Source: Allobosea sp. ASV33 (lineage in GTDB: Bacteria; Pseudomonadota; Alphaproteobacteria; Rhizobiales; Beijerinckiaceae). Taken from it: a stretch of 63,402 nt of DNA. The stretch is from the NCBI RefSeq assembly GCF_016428755.1, contig NZ_JAELTI010000020.1, forward strand, positions 1-63,402, in the 5' to 3' direction. Position numbers and translations under genes: made by a program. The notes under the pieces are model-generated. The model searched no databases. It was given only the letters and a program-made list of their open reading frames with translations, and was not told the origin of the DNA. How positions within the stretch are numbered: position 1 is the first letter of the stretch; every line of letters starts with the position of its first letter. Shown here piece by piece: positions 44,510-53,588 of the stretch.

Positions 44510-44530
44510 AAGTTCCATTAAATGGAACTT
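44510..44530. promoter_or_regulatory. perfect 9-3-9 palindrome, candidate IclR operator
   Basis: Arms AAGTTCCAT (44510-44518) and its exact inverse complement (44522-44530), with spacer TAA. It lies just upstream of iclR in an AT-rich stretch of the divergent region to the OCD-like gene. Size and form fit IclR-family sites. Confidence 0.65.
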
Positions 44531-44707
44531 GGGTTGCAATATAAGGAAAAATACGCGAGTTAAGGAAGATGTCAATCCTGTGACGCATTTTGCTTCCCTA
44601 AGGTGAGGCTTGCGATCGGGGCCGAGTGCCTCGACGCCGCTCCGGCCAGGCTGTATCCCGGCATCCATGCCGCTTCGGGCCTTTGCCCGCGTCATGGAGT
44701 GCCCCGG

Positions 44708-45676
44708 ATGAGCGACAGCCTGCTGTATCTTTCGCGCGACGACGTCCGGGCGCTGGCGATCTCGCCCGACGAGGCGCGCGAGGCCGTACTGCAAGGCTTT
44801 CGCGACCATGCCGCCGGCTTGAACCGGAGCATCCCGAAAACGGCGCTGATGCTGGGAGTCGGCCACGGCTTCCAGGCGATGACCGCGGCGTCCTCCGCCC
44901 AGCAGATCGCCACGGTGAAATGGGTGGCGATGGCGCCCATCGCGGCAGGCTCGTCCCTGCCGGCCGTCAGCGCGCTGATCTGCGTCAACGACTATGCGAC
45001 GGGGATGCCGCGCGCGATCCTCGATGGCGACGAGATCACGCTGATCCGCACCGCAGCGATCACCGCCGCCGCAGCCTCACGGCTCGCTCCGCCTCAGCCC
45101 CGAACCATCGGCTTCATCGGCTGCGGCTTGCAGGCCCATGCCCATCTCGCCGCCTTCCGTGCGCTCTATCCGGGCCTCACCATGGCGCTGGCCATGAGCC
45201 GCAGCCGCGCCTCGGCCGACCGCCTCGCGGAAGCCGCACGCGCGACCGGCCTCGCCGCGCAGGTTTTGGACGATGCGGACACGCTGCTCGCGCAGAGCGA
45301 TATCGTGATCTCGATGGTCCCGGGTGGCCCCGGGATGAGGCCCTTCCTCGATGCGCGGCGCCTAAAGCCCGTCGCCTTCGCCGCAGCGGTCGATACCGGC
45401 CGGAGCTGGTTGCCCGAGACCCTGCCGGCCTTCGACGTCCTCGCCACCGATAGCCTGGAGCAGTCACACGCACCCTATGACGCCGCCGGCAATCCGGTCA
45501 CGACCGTCAGCTTCGGCCATGACATGACGGAACTTGCGGGCGGTCCGCACCCGACCGCACCGGCAGGCCGCTCCTTCTTCTGCTTCCGCGGCGTCGCGCT
45601 GGCCGATCTCGCGCTCGCGCATCTGGTCGTCGAAAAGGCCCGTGCGAATGGGCGTGGCACGACCCTGCCGCGCTGA
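44708..45676 (+). CDS. ornithine cyclodeaminase/mu-crystallin family protein
   Basis: A 322-residue NAD(P)-binding enzyme of the OCD/mu-crystallin/alanine dehydrogenase type. The Rossmann motif IGFIGCGLQAHAH is at about residues 132-144, and the active-site segment ILDGDEITLIRTAAITAAAA at about 103-122, recognised by LIRTAA. Members deaminate ornithine to proline or reduce cyclic or keto acids. The start at 44708 follows CCCCGG and matches the family N-terminus LLYLSRDDVRALAIS. It precedes a P1 peptidase by 27 bases, so the two form an operon divergent from iclR. Confidence 0.88.
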   Translation: MSDSLLYLSRDDVRALAISPDEAREAVLQGFRDHAAGLNRSIPKTALMLGVGHGFQAMTAASSAQQIATVKWVAMAPIAAGSSLPAVSALICVNDYATGMPRAILDGDEITLIRTAAITAAAASRLAPPQPRTIGFIGCGLQAHAHLAAFRALYPGLTMALAMSRSRASADRLAEAARATGLAAQVLDDADTLLAQSDIVISMVPGGPGMRPFLDARRLKPVAFAAAVDTGRSWLPETLPAFDVLATDSLEQSHAPYDAAGNPVTTVSFGHDMTELAGGPHPTAPAGRSFFCFRGVALADLALAHLVVEKARANGRGTTLPR

Positions 45677-45703
45677 TCCCGAACCGTTTCACCGGACCAC
45701 GTC

Positions 45704-46741
45704 ATGACCCAGCGCCTCCGCGATTTCGGCCTCATTTGCGGCATCCAGCAGCCCGGCCCGCTCAACGCGATCACCGACGTGCCCGGCGTCAAGCTCGGCC
45801 ATGTCACCGTGAACGAGGGTGACCTTCGGACCGGCTTCACCGCGCTGCTGCCTCACGACGGCAATCTCTTCCGTCGCAAGGTCCGCGCCGCGGTCGATAT
45901 CATCAACGGCTTCGGCAAGAGCGCCGGGCTGATGCAGCTCGCCGAGCTCGGCCAGATCGAAACGCCGCTGCTGCTCGGAAACACGCTCGCCGTCGGCACC
46001 GGCTTCGATGCTCTGGTGACGCGCGCGCTCGCTGATAATCCCGACATCGGCCGCGAGACAGGCACCGTCAATCCGGTCGTGCTCGAATGCAATGACGGCT
46101 ATCTCTCCGATATCCGCGCCCGCGCGCTGACTGAAGCCCATGCCTTCGCCGCGCTCGATGCCGCAGCCTCGGGTCCCGTCATGGAAGGCGCGGTCGGCGC
46201 CGGCACCGGCATGAGCGCCTTCGGCTTCAAGGGTGGCATCGGCACGGCTTCGCGCCGCTTCACCCTAGACGAGACCGATCACACGCTCGGCGTGCTGGCG
46301 CTGGCCAATTTCGGCAATGCCGGCGATCTCGTCCTGCCCGACGGCCGGCGCCCGACGCCACCCGAGGCGAAACCGCAGGCCGAGCGCGGCTCGGTCATCC
46401 TGGTCATCGCCACCGACGTGCCGCTGGAATCGCGGCAATTGCATCGCGTCGCGCGGCGTGGCGGAGCGGGCCTCGCCCGGCTCGGCGCCTTCTGGGGCAA
46501 TGGCAGCGGGGATATCGCCGTCGCCTTCACGACAGCCGACCCGATCCACCATGACCAGCCTGATGATCTCGTGCCGCTGCGCGCCCTCAACGAGAACCGC
46601 ATCGACACGCTTTTCCGCGCCGCCGCAGAGGCGACGCAGGAAGCCGTGCTCAACGCGCTGGTCGCGGCTCCCGCCACGACCGGGCGGGACGGGCATCACA
46701 GCCCGTCGCTGGGGGATTGGCTCAGGGCGAACGCAGGCTGA
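45704..46741 (+). CDS. P1 (S58, DmpA-like) self-processing aminopeptidase
   Basis: A 345-residue N-terminal-nucleophile peptidase related to DmpA and beta-aminopeptidases. It should self-cleave between Gly229 and Ser230 in ERGSVILVIATDVPL, freeing Ser230 as nucleophile. Other blocks are ITDVPGVKLGHVTV, GFGKSAGLMQL, LGNTLAVGTGFDAL and NGSGDIAVAFTTADP. DmpA enzymes release N-terminal residues, some from D- or beta-peptides, which suits a cluster for unusual peptides. It is followed by a 96-bp repeat. Confidence 0.92.
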   Translation: MTQRLRDFGLICGIQQPGPLNAITDVPGVKLGHVTVNEGDLRTGFTALLPHDGNLFRRKVRAAVDIINGFGKSAGLMQLAELGQIETPLLLGNTLAVGTGFDALVTRALADNPDIGRETGTVNPVVLECNDGYLSDIRARALTEAHAFAALDAAASGPVMEGAVGAGTGMSAFGFKGGIGTASRRFTLDETDHTLGVLALANFGNAGDLVLPDGRRPTPPEAKPQAERGSVILVIATDVPLESRQLHRVARRGGAGLARLGAFWGNGSGDIAVAFTTADPIHHDQPDDLVPLRALNENRIDTLFRAAAEATQEAVLNALVAAPATTGRDGHHSPSLGDWLRANAG

Positions 46742-46754
46742 CGGGCAACCACAT

Positions 46755-46850
46755 CGTCATGCTCGCCCTTGTGGCGAGCATCCACGTCTGGGACACGGCT
46801 TTCGACCAGCGAAGACGTGGATGGTCGGGACAAGCCCGACCATGACGGAA
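46755..46850. repeat. 96-bp intergenic repeat, copy 2
   Basis: The same length and ends as 8185-8280: CGTCATGCTCGCCC at the left, GTGGATGGTCGG and ACAAGCCCGACCATGA at the right. Both copies lie between convergent genes. Confidence 0.7.
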
Positions 46851-46874
46851 AGGGCGAGGCTCGGATGTCTGCCC

Positions 46875-48125
46875 TCAGGCCCACTCGCCCTTGCGGAAGA
46901 CCGGCACGCGGCGGCCATCCTCATGGACGCCGTCGATGTCGACTTCGCCCGAGCCGATCATCCAGTCGATATGGATCAGGCTCTTGTTGCCGCCCTGCGC
47001 CGCGATCTGCTCCGGCGTCAGGTTCGCGCCATCGACGAAGCATTTCGAATAGCACTGCCCGAGGGCGATATGGCAGGACGCGTTTTCGTCGAAGAGCGTG
47101 TTGTAGAACAGGATGCCGCTCTTCGAGATCGGCGAGGAATGCGGCACCAGCGCGACTTCGCCGAGCCGGCGCGCGCCCTCGTCGGTGTCGAGCACCTTGT
47201 TCAGCACCGCCTCGCCGCGCGAGGCCTTGGCCTCGACGATCCGCCCGCCTTCGAAACGGACCTGGATCTGGTCGATCAGCGAGCCCTGATAGGAGAGCGG
47301 CTTGGTGCTCGAGACATGGCCCTCGACCCGGCGCGCATGCGGGGTGGTGAAGACCTCCTCGGTGGGGATATTGGGGTTGCAGACGATGCCGTTCTTGGCC
47401 GGCGAGGCACCGCCCTGCCAGTCATGGCCGTCGGCCAGGCCTACGGTCAGATCGGTGCCCGGCCCAGTGAAATGCAGCGAGGCAAAGCGCTGGCCGTTCA
47501 ACCAGTCGCGCCGCGTCCGCAGCGCCGCGTTATGCGCCGCCCAGGCAGCGACCGGATCGGCCTGATCGATGCGCGAGGCCGAGAAGATCGCCTCCGCCAG
47601 CTTGCCGACCGCGACCTCCTCGGCATCATCAGGGAAGACCTGCTTGGCCCAGGCCGCGCTCGGATAGGCCAGGATGTTCCAGTTGATGTCGAAGCCGGCG
47701 ATCTTCTCCAGCGCCGGCTGATAGGCCAGCGAATTCGCCTTGCTGGCGCGCCCGACCTTGGCCGGGTCCTCGTTCGCCAGCAGCATCGGGTTGTCGCCGA
47801 CGATGGCGAGACGCGCGGTATTGGCGGAGAAGGCCTCGGCCACGCCCTTGTAGAGCCAGGCCGGCGCCTTGTCGAAGCTCGCATCCGGCGCAAAGCGATA
47901 GCGCGCGAGCGTCACCTCCTCGTCCGCCAGCATCGGCGTGACGATCCCGGCACCCGCCTTATAGGCATGCTCGGCGATGCGACGCACCAGCGGCAACGCC
48001 GCGACCGGCGCAGTCAGGAACAGGTCCTGTCCCGGCTGGAGATTGAGGCCGACGCGGATGGCGACCTCGGCCAGCTTGTCGAGCTTGGCGGCGTCAATGG
48101 CTTGCGGGCGCTGGTGAACAGTCAT
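46875..48125 (-). CDS. M29 family aminopeptidase
   Basis: A 416-residue metallo-aminopeptidase (AmpS/thermophilic aminopeptidase T family). Family blocks are FTGPGTDLTVGLADGHDWQGG, NIPTEEVFTTPHARRVEGHVSS, the NTLFDENASCHIALGQ segment and HIDWMIGS near the C-terminus, which contribute the two-metal site (Glu, His, His, Asp). ATG at 48125 is the family start; the longer open frame is not supported. Cytoplasmic; it probably trims peptides imported by the neighbouring transporters. Confidence 0.92.
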   Translation of the reverse strand: MTVHQRPQAIDAAKLDKLAEVAIRVGLNLQPGQDLFLTAPVAALPLVRRIAEHAYKAGAGIVTPMLADEEVTLARYRFAPDASFDKAPAWLYKGVAEAFSANTARLAIVGDNPMLLANEDPAKVGRASKANSLAYQPALEKIAGFDINWNILAYPSAAWAKQVFPDDAEEVAVGKLAEAIFSASRIDQADPVAAWAAHNAALRTRRDWLNGQRFASLHFTGPGTDLTVGLADGHDWQGGASPAKNGIVCNPNIPTEEVFTTPHARRVEGHVSSTKPLSYQGSLIDQIQVRFEGGRIVEAKASRGEAVLNKVLDTDEGARRLGEVALVPHSSPISKSGILFYNTLFDENASCHIALGQCYSKCFVDGANLTPEQIAAQGGNKSLIHIDWMIGSGEVDIDGVHEDGRRVPVFRKGEWA

Positions 48126-48232
48126 GATACTCGACCTGTCGGATTCGGGTTGCCGCCATTGCTGGCCCAAATCACGTCCGGGTCAACCGTCTCCATGGCA
48201 GGGCGGCCATCCCGCGCCGGGCAAGCCCGCGT

Positions 48233-49123
48233 TCAGTCGGTCTCTCCCGCCTGCCGCGTCCCCAGCTTGAGCTTGCTGGCTCTGAGCAAATGGCTGCGCA
48301 TCAGGGCCGACGCGACCTCGTTCTCGCCGGCTTCGAGATGGTCGAGCATGGCGAGGTGCTCTGTGCAGTTCACGCGCACGCGCTCGAAGCCCAGGCCCCA
48401 ATCGTAGTTCGAGAGGCGCCTGAGCTGGTTCTGACGGCGCACGGCCGAGTGGAAATAGCGATTGCCCGTCGCCGCGGCCAAGCCTTCATGGAACGCGGCA
48501 TTCATCTCGTAGAAGGCGATGCTGGAAGACTCGCGCCACGGGCTTTGCAGATAGGCGAGATGGCGCGCCCGCATCTCCGCAATCCAGCCGGGTTCGAGGT
48601 GGAAGCCGGGTTCGAGCATGCACATCGGCTCGATGACCAGCCGGAAGCGGTAGCTCTCGTCGCGCAGGCGCTTGTCGCGCGGCTCGTGCAGGAAGCGCCA
48701 GCCATAGCCGGGCTTGCGCTCGACCATGTCGAGATCGGCAAGGCGGGCGAGCAGCTTCTGCGCCTCGGGCCGGCCGAGCTCGTAGCGCCGCATCACCTCA
48801 AGTTCCGAGACCTCGTCGGGCAGCAGGCCGTTCTCGCGTTCATGCGCGAGCTTGACCATCGCGAGCTCGATCGTCTCCGGCGCCCGGGCGCTATCGGTCG
48901 CGGCCGGCAGGTGGATGAGCTCGATGCCCTTGTTGAGATGCCGCCGCACCACGCCCTGCTCGGCCAGGTGATCCAGCGCGGCCCGCACGGGCGTGCGCGA
49001 GACGCCGAGCCGCTTCGCCGTTGCGTTCTCGTTGAGCCAGGCGCCGGCCGCCAGCGCGTCGTCGCGCACGAGCTGCAGGATGCGTTCGGCAATGTCCTGT
49101 TGCAGCCGGGTCGGCGCTGCCAT
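48233..49123 (-). CDS. GntR family transcriptional regulator (FCD type)
   Basis: A 296-residue regulator. The N-terminal winged helix has NATAKRLGVSRTPVRAALDHLAEQGVV (read as LGVSRTPVRAALDHL). An FCD-like helical ligand domain follows, with YRFRLVIEPMCMLEPGF and NAAFHEGLAAATGNRYF providing metal-binding His. The protein is longer than usual for FadR-type members, with an insert between the domains. It is divergent from the C45 gene, which it may control. Confidence 0.87.
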   Translation of the reverse strand: MAAPTRLQQDIAERILQLVRDDALAAGAWLNENATAKRLGVSRTPVRAALDHLAEQGVVRRHLNKGIELIHLPAATDSARAPETIELAMVKLAHERENGLLPDEVSELEVMRRYELGRPEAQKLLARLADLDMVERKPGYGWRFLHEPRDKRLRDESYRFRLVIEPMCMLEPGFHLEPGWIAEMRARHLAYLQSPWRESSSIAFYEMNAAFHEGLAAATGNRYFHSAVRRQNQLRRLSNYDWGLGFERVRVNCTEHLAMLDHLEAGENEVASALMRSHLLRASKLKLGTRQAGETD

Positions 49124-49141
49124 GGGAAGGCCCTTGATTGT

Positions 49142-49167
49142 TTTAGTTGATGATGAAATACACTAAA
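49142..49167. promoter_or_regulatory. possible GntR operator in the divergent promoter
   Basis: TTTAGT (49142-49147) and ACTAAA (49162-49167) form a dyad with a 14-base AT-rich spacer, between the GntR gene (start 49123) and the C45 gene (start 49197). Confidence 0.35.
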
Positions 49168-49196
49168 GTACGATCTCCTGCCAGCATATCCGAAAG

Positions 49197-50348
49197 ATGC
49201 GCGCCATGGTCCAGCCCTGCCCCTTCGTCGACGTCTCCGGCACGCCCTATGAGCGCGGCCGCCAGCATGGCGCCGCCGTGCCGAGCCGTGTGAAGCGCTC
49301 GATCGAGCTCTATGGCGGCCAGCTCGGCGATCTCGGCTACGATGCCAAGGCCAAATCCGCCCTGATCGGCGAGTTCGCCAGCGAGATCGAGGCTTTCGGC
49401 GCGCATTACATCGAGGAGATGCGCGGCATCGCCGACGGCGCCGGCGTCGCGCTCGAAGACATCATCATGGTCAATGCCCGCACCGAGGTCATCGCCAAGG
49501 CGCGGATGATCAAGAACAAGCCGGTCGAGGCGACGGAAGAGCTCGACGACGGCTGCACCGGCGCGATCATCCTGCCCGAGCGCAGCGCCAATGGCGAAGT
49601 CATCCACGGCCAGAACTGGGATTGGCGCGCCGAATGCGCGGAAACCGCGATCGTGCTGCGCGTGCGCCGTGCCGACGGCCCGGATTTCCTGACCTTCGTC
49701 GAGGCCGGCGGCCTCGCCCGCTGCGGCATGAACGCGGCCGGCGTCTCGATCACCGCCAACTACTTGGAATGCGAGCGCGACTTCACCCAGTCGGGCGTGC
49801 CGCTCGCCCTGATCCGCCGCAAGGTTCTGGAGCAGGAGCATCTCGCCTTCGCCATCAAGGCCGTCGCCGCGACGCCCAAGGCCTGCTCAAACAATATGAT
49901 GCTCTCGACCGTGAAGGGCTTCGGCATCGATTTCGAATGCGCGCCGGACGAGGCGTTCCCGATCTATCCGGAAGACGGCATAATCGTGCATGCCAACCAC
50001 TGGGTCGGCCAGGTCGCGCTGACCAAGGTCAAGAACACCAGCATCCCGCGCGTGCCGGAGAGCTTCTACCGCGACTGGCGCGTCAGGAAGCTGCTCGACG
50101 AGGCCGGCCGCAAGCTGACCGTCGACGATCTCAAGCAGGCGCTCTTCGACGATTTCCTGTCGCCCTATTCGGTCTGCCGTCCGGCCCGCCCCAACGAGCA
50201 GGGCAATCTCTCGGCGACGGTCGCGATGGTGATCATGCAGCCGGCGAAGGGGATCATGGAGGTCGCGCCGCTGCCGGCCGAGAACCGCGTCTTCACCCGC
50301 TACAGCCTGACCGAGGACCCCGTGCTGCTCGCCGAAGCGGCCGAATAA
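49197..50348 (+). CDS. C45 family acyltransferase/peptidase
   Basis: A 383-residue N-terminal-nucleophile hydrolase of the acyl-CoA:6-aminopenicillanate acyltransferase family. It should self-cleave in DDGCTGAIIL between Gly119 and Cys120, making Cys120 the nucleophile. Other blocks are GTPYERGRQHG, HYIEEMRGIADGAG, IHGQNWDWR and GMNAAGVSITANYLE. An ATG three codons later (49206) is an equally likely start. Members hydrolyse or exchange acyl-amide bonds. It is the first gene of the rightward transporter set; whether it acts on N-acyl peptides is inference from context. Confidence 0.9.
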   Translation: MRAMVQPCPFVDVSGTPYERGRQHGAAVPSRVKRSIELYGGQLGDLGYDAKAKSALIGEFASEIEAFGAHYIEEMRGIADGAGVALEDIIMVNARTEVIAKARMIKNKPVEATEELDDGCTGAIILPERSANGEVIHGQNWDWRAECAETAIVLRVRRADGPDFLTFVEAGGLARCGMNAAGVSITANYLECERDFTQSGVPLALIRRKVLEQEHLAFAIKAVAATPKACSNNMMLSTVKGFGIDFECAPDEAFPIYPEDGIIVHANHWVGQVALTKVKNTSIPRVPESFYRDWRVRKLLDEAGRKLTVDDLKQALFDDFLSPYSVCRPARPNEQGNLSATVAMVIMQPAKGIMEVAPLPAENRVFTRYSLTEDPVLLAEAAE

Positions 50349-50392
50349 GCCGATCCCGATCCCGCGTCACAACCGAAGAAAAACAGGGGAAC

Positions 50393-51949
50393 ATGATGCG
50401 CCTGATCACCAAGACCGCCCTCGCCGCCGCGCTCCTGTGCGGCGGCCTCGTTCAGGCCGCAGGGGCGAGCACGCTCAAGATCCAGCTCCGCGCCGACATC
50501 CGCTCGATCAATCCGGGCGTCAATCGCGACGCCAATACCGACGGCGTCGTCATTCAGTTTGTCGAAGGCCTCGTCGCCTATGGCGAGGACGCCTTGCCGA
50601 AGCCGTTGCTCGCCGAGAAGATCGACATCTCCCCGGACGGCAAGAGCTACAGCTTCACCCTGCGCCAAGGCGTGAAGTTCCATAACGGCGCCCCGCTGAC
50701 CGCAGCCGACGTGCTGTGGAACTGGAACCGCTACATGGATCCGAAGACCGACTGGCGCTGCCTCTCGGAATTCGACGGCCGCGGCCAGGTCAAGGTCGAG
50801 AAAATCTCCGCGCCTGATGACAAGACCGTCGTCTTCGAGCTGGATAAGCCGAGCGCGCTCTTCCTCTCGGCGCTCGCCCGCACCGATTGCGCGATGACCG
50901 GCATCCTCCACAAGGACTCGGTCAAGGCCGACGGCTCCTTCGACAAGCCGATCGGCACCGGCCCGTTCAAGTTCGCGGAATGGAAGCGCGGCGAGTACAT
51001 CCGGCTGGAGCGCTTCGCCGACTATGCCTCTCTGCCCGGCAAGATCGACGGCCTGACCGGCGCCAAGAAGCCACTGGTCGACGAGGTGCGCTTCCTGATC
51101 ATCCCCGACAACGCGACGGCCAAGGCCGCCCTGCTGAAGGGCGATATCGACGTCGTCCCGGATATCGCCAATACCGACATTGCCGAGCTCAAGAAGAACG
51201 ACAAGGTCAAGACCTCCGTCGTCACCAGCATGGGCCTCGTCGGCCTGATCATCCAGACCCGCGACCCGCTGCTGCAGAACCTCAAGCTGCGCCAGGCGAT
51301 CGCCGCCGCGATCGACTCCAAGGAACTGGTCAACGCCGTCACCGACGGAATCGGCTCGCCCAACAACTCGATCGTGCCGGCGCTCTCGGCCTATTACGGC
51401 CCGGTCCAGAAGCAGGGCTGGAAATACGATCCCACCGCCGCCAAGAAGCTCATCGCGGAAGCCGGCTACAAGGGCGAGAAGATCGTGATGCTCGCCAACA
51501 AGCGCTATCCCGAAAGCTTCGACGCCGCCGTCGTCGCCCAGCAGATGCTCCAGGCTGTCGGACTCAACGTCGAGATCGAGGTGCTGGAATGGGCGACGCA
51601 GCTCGACCGCTACAGCAAGGGCAACTACACGATCCAGGCCTTCCCCTATTCCGGCCGCATGGACCCCGCGCTGTCATACGAGTCGATGACCGGCCCGAAG
51701 GACAAGCAGCCGCGCAAGCTCTGGGACAATCCCGAGGTGCAGGCCCTGCTCGACAAGTCCATGGTCGTGAACGACAAGGCCGAGCGCCAGAAGATCTTCG
51801 ACGAATTGCACCAGCGCTTCATCGCCGATGTCCCGATGGTGATGCTCTACAACGGCATCGTCGGCGGTGCGATGGGCAACAAGACTCAGGGCTATGTCTC
51901 GACGCTGAGCTCGCTGCCCCGCGCCTGGGAAGTCAGCCTCGGCCAGTAA
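50393..51949 (+). CDS. ABC transporter family-5 solute-binding protein, paralogue 1
   Basis: A 518-residue periplasmic binding protein of the Dpp/Opp class. A signal peptide ends near QAAGAS. The mature start LRADIRSINPGVNRDANTDG is shared with two other paralogues here, as are PIGTGPF, RQAIAAAID and the IEVLEWATQLDRY segments. Two cysteines (in DWRC and RTDCAM) are conserved in all three and could form a disulphide. Two adjacent ATGs follow CAGGGGAAC; 50393 is taken. It differs from paralogues 2 and 3 in lacking the GDKRDGY stretch. Confidence 0.92.
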   Translation: MMRLITKTALAAALLCGGLVQAAGASTLKIQLRADIRSINPGVNRDANTDGVVIQFVEGLVAYGEDALPKPLLAEKIDISPDGKSYSFTLRQGVKFHNGAPLTAADVLWNWNRYMDPKTDWRCLSEFDGRGQVKVEKISAPDDKTVVFELDKPSALFLSALARTDCAMTGILHKDSVKADGSFDKPIGTGPFKFAEWKRGEYIRLERFADYASLPGKIDGLTGAKKPLVDEVRFLIIPDNATAKAALLKGDIDVVPDIANTDIAELKKNDKVKTSVVTSMGLVGLIIQTRDPLLQNLKLRQAIAAAIDSKELVNAVTDGIGSPNNSIVPALSAYYGPVQKQGWKYDPTAAKKLIAEAGYKGEKIVMLANKRYPESFDAAVVAQQMLQAVGLNVEIEVLEWATQLDRYSKGNYTIQAFPYSGRMDPALSYESMTGPKDKQPRKLWDNPEVQALLDKSMVVNDKAERQKIFDELHQRFIADVPMVMLYNGIVGGAMGNKTQGYVSTLSSLPRAWEVSLGQ

Positions 51950-51985
51950 CGGCCGTCACCTCGCCTTCGCTACCTCCGACAGCAC

Positions 51986-52008
51986 GGCATGCCCCCACAG
52001 GGCATGCC
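51986..52008. terminator. hairpin between SBP paralogues 1 and 2
   Basis: Perfect 9-bp stem GGCATGCCC/GGGCATGCC (51986-51994 with 52000-52008) and a 5-base loop. No T run follows; a stabilising or attenuating role is more likely than full termination. Confidence 0.5.
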
Positions 52009-52036
52009 CGACCGACACGATAACGAGGGAACGGCA

Positions 52037-53578
52037 ATGATCCGTATTTCGACCGCCACCCTGGCGCTCGCGCTGTTGGGCGGCGCGGCGCAAGCGCAGA
52101 CCATCAATGTCGCGCTCAATGCCGACATCCGCTCGACCAATCCGGGCGTCAACCGCGACGACAACACCGATGCCGTGGTGCTGCACATGGTCGAGGGCCT
52201 CGTCGGCTATCGCGAGAACGGCGCCGTCGCGCCCCTCCTTGCCGAAACCATCGACGTCTCGCAGGACGGGCTGACCTACACCTTCCACCTGCGCAAGGGC
52301 GTGAAATTCCACAACGGCGCCGAGATGAGTTCGGCCGACGTGCTGTGGAGCTGGAACCGCTACATGGACGCGAAGACCGACTGGCGCTGCAAGCCGGAAT
52401 TCGACGGCCGCATCGGCCTCAAGGTCACCGAAGCGACCGCTCCCGACGCCTCGACCTTCATGATGAAGCTGGAAAAGCCGAGCGCGCTCTTCCTGGACAC
52501 CATGGCCCGCACCGATTGCGCCATGGTCGCGATCCTGCACAAGGACTCGCTGAAGGCCGATGGTAGCTGGGACAAGCCGATCGGCACCGGCCCCTTCCAG
52601 CTCGCCGACTGGCGCCGCGGCGAATTCGTCCTGCTCAAGCGCTTCGATGCCTATACCTCCCCGGCCGGCGACAAGCGCGACGGCTATGTCGGCTCGAAGC
52701 GCCCGCTGGCGGCCGAGGTCAAGTTCCTCGCCATCGCCGATGGCGCGACGGTGAAGGCCGGCCTGATGTCCGGCGCGCTCGACGTCGCGGATGTCCCCGA
52801 CGAGGACGTGCCGGAGATGAAGAAGAGCGGGTTGCAGGTGCTCACGGCGCCGAGCGCCACCAAGCACGGCATCCTGCTCCAGAGCCGCGACCCGCTGCTC
52901 GGCGATGTTCGCATGCGCCAGGCGATCGTGGCGGCGCTCAATCAGGACGAGATCGTCGGCGCCGTCTCGAACGGCCTGGGCAAGACCAACAACTCGGCGG
53001 TCTACATCACCTCACCCTATTATGACGAGGTCCAGAAGAAGCGCTACACGCACGATCCGGCGCGCGTGAAGAAGCTCCTGGCCGAGGCCGGCTACAAGGG
53101 CGAGACGATCAGGCTGATCGCCAACAAGCGCTCGACGGTGCCGAGCTATCCGATCGCGATCATGGCGCAGGCCATGCTCCAGGCAGCCGGCATCAAGTCG
53201 GAGATCGAGATCCTGGAATGGGCGACCCAGCTCGACCGCTTCTCGAAGGGCAACTACCAGATGATGTCCTTTAGCTATTCCGCCCGCATCGACCCCGCCC
53301 AGAGCTACAACCAGTTCTCCGGCCCGAAGGACAAGCTGCCATCCAAGGTCTGGGACAATCGCGAGGCCGATGCGCTGATCGAGAAGGCGACGCTGGTCAG
53401 CGACGAGGCCGAGCGCCGGAAGATCTTCGACCAGCTCCATGTCATGATGCTGGCCGATGCGCCGCTGATCTTCCTCTACAATCAGGTCGACACGGCCGTC
53501 GTATCGAAGCGCCTGCAGGGCTTCGCGCCCTGGGTCGCCTCGAAGCCACGCCTCTGGGAGGTCGGCATCGCCAAGTGA
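52037..53578 (+). CDS. ABC transporter family-5 solute-binding protein, paralogue 2
   Basis: A 513-residue binding protein very like paralogues 1 and 3. Its signal peptide ends AAQAQ. It contains NADIRSTNPGVNRDDNTDAV, VEGLVGYREN, PIGTGPFQLADW, GDKRDGYVGSKRPLAAEVKF and EILEWATQLDRF. The Cys pair is conserved. GAGGGA lies upstream of the ATG at 52037. The stop is 10 bases from the stop of the convergent GntR gene. Ligand specificity is probably close to, but different from, the sister proteins. Confidence 0.92.
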   Translation: MIRISTATLALALLGGAAQAQTINVALNADIRSTNPGVNRDDNTDAVVLHMVEGLVGYRENGAVAPLLAETIDVSQDGLTYTFHLRKGVKFHNGAEMSSADVLWSWNRYMDAKTDWRCKPEFDGRIGLKVTEATAPDASTFMMKLEKPSALFLDTMARTDCAMVAILHKDSLKADGSWDKPIGTGPFQLADWRRGEFVLLKRFDAYTSPAGDKRDGYVGSKRPLAAEVKFLAIADGATVKAGLMSGALDVADVPDEDVPEMKKSGLQVLTAPSATKHGILLQSRDPLLGDVRMRQAIVAALNQDEIVGAVSNGLGKTNNSAVYITSPYYDEVQKKRYTHDPARVKKLLAEAGYKGETIRLIANKRSTVPSYPIAIMAQAMLQAAGIKSEIEILEWATQLDRFSKGNYQMMSFSYSARIDPAQSYNQFSGPKDKLPSKVWDNREADALIEKATLVSDEAERRKIFDQLHVMMLADAPLIFLYNQVDTAVVSKRLQGFAPWVASKPRLWEVGIAK

Positions 53579-53588
53579 GGGTGGCCGT

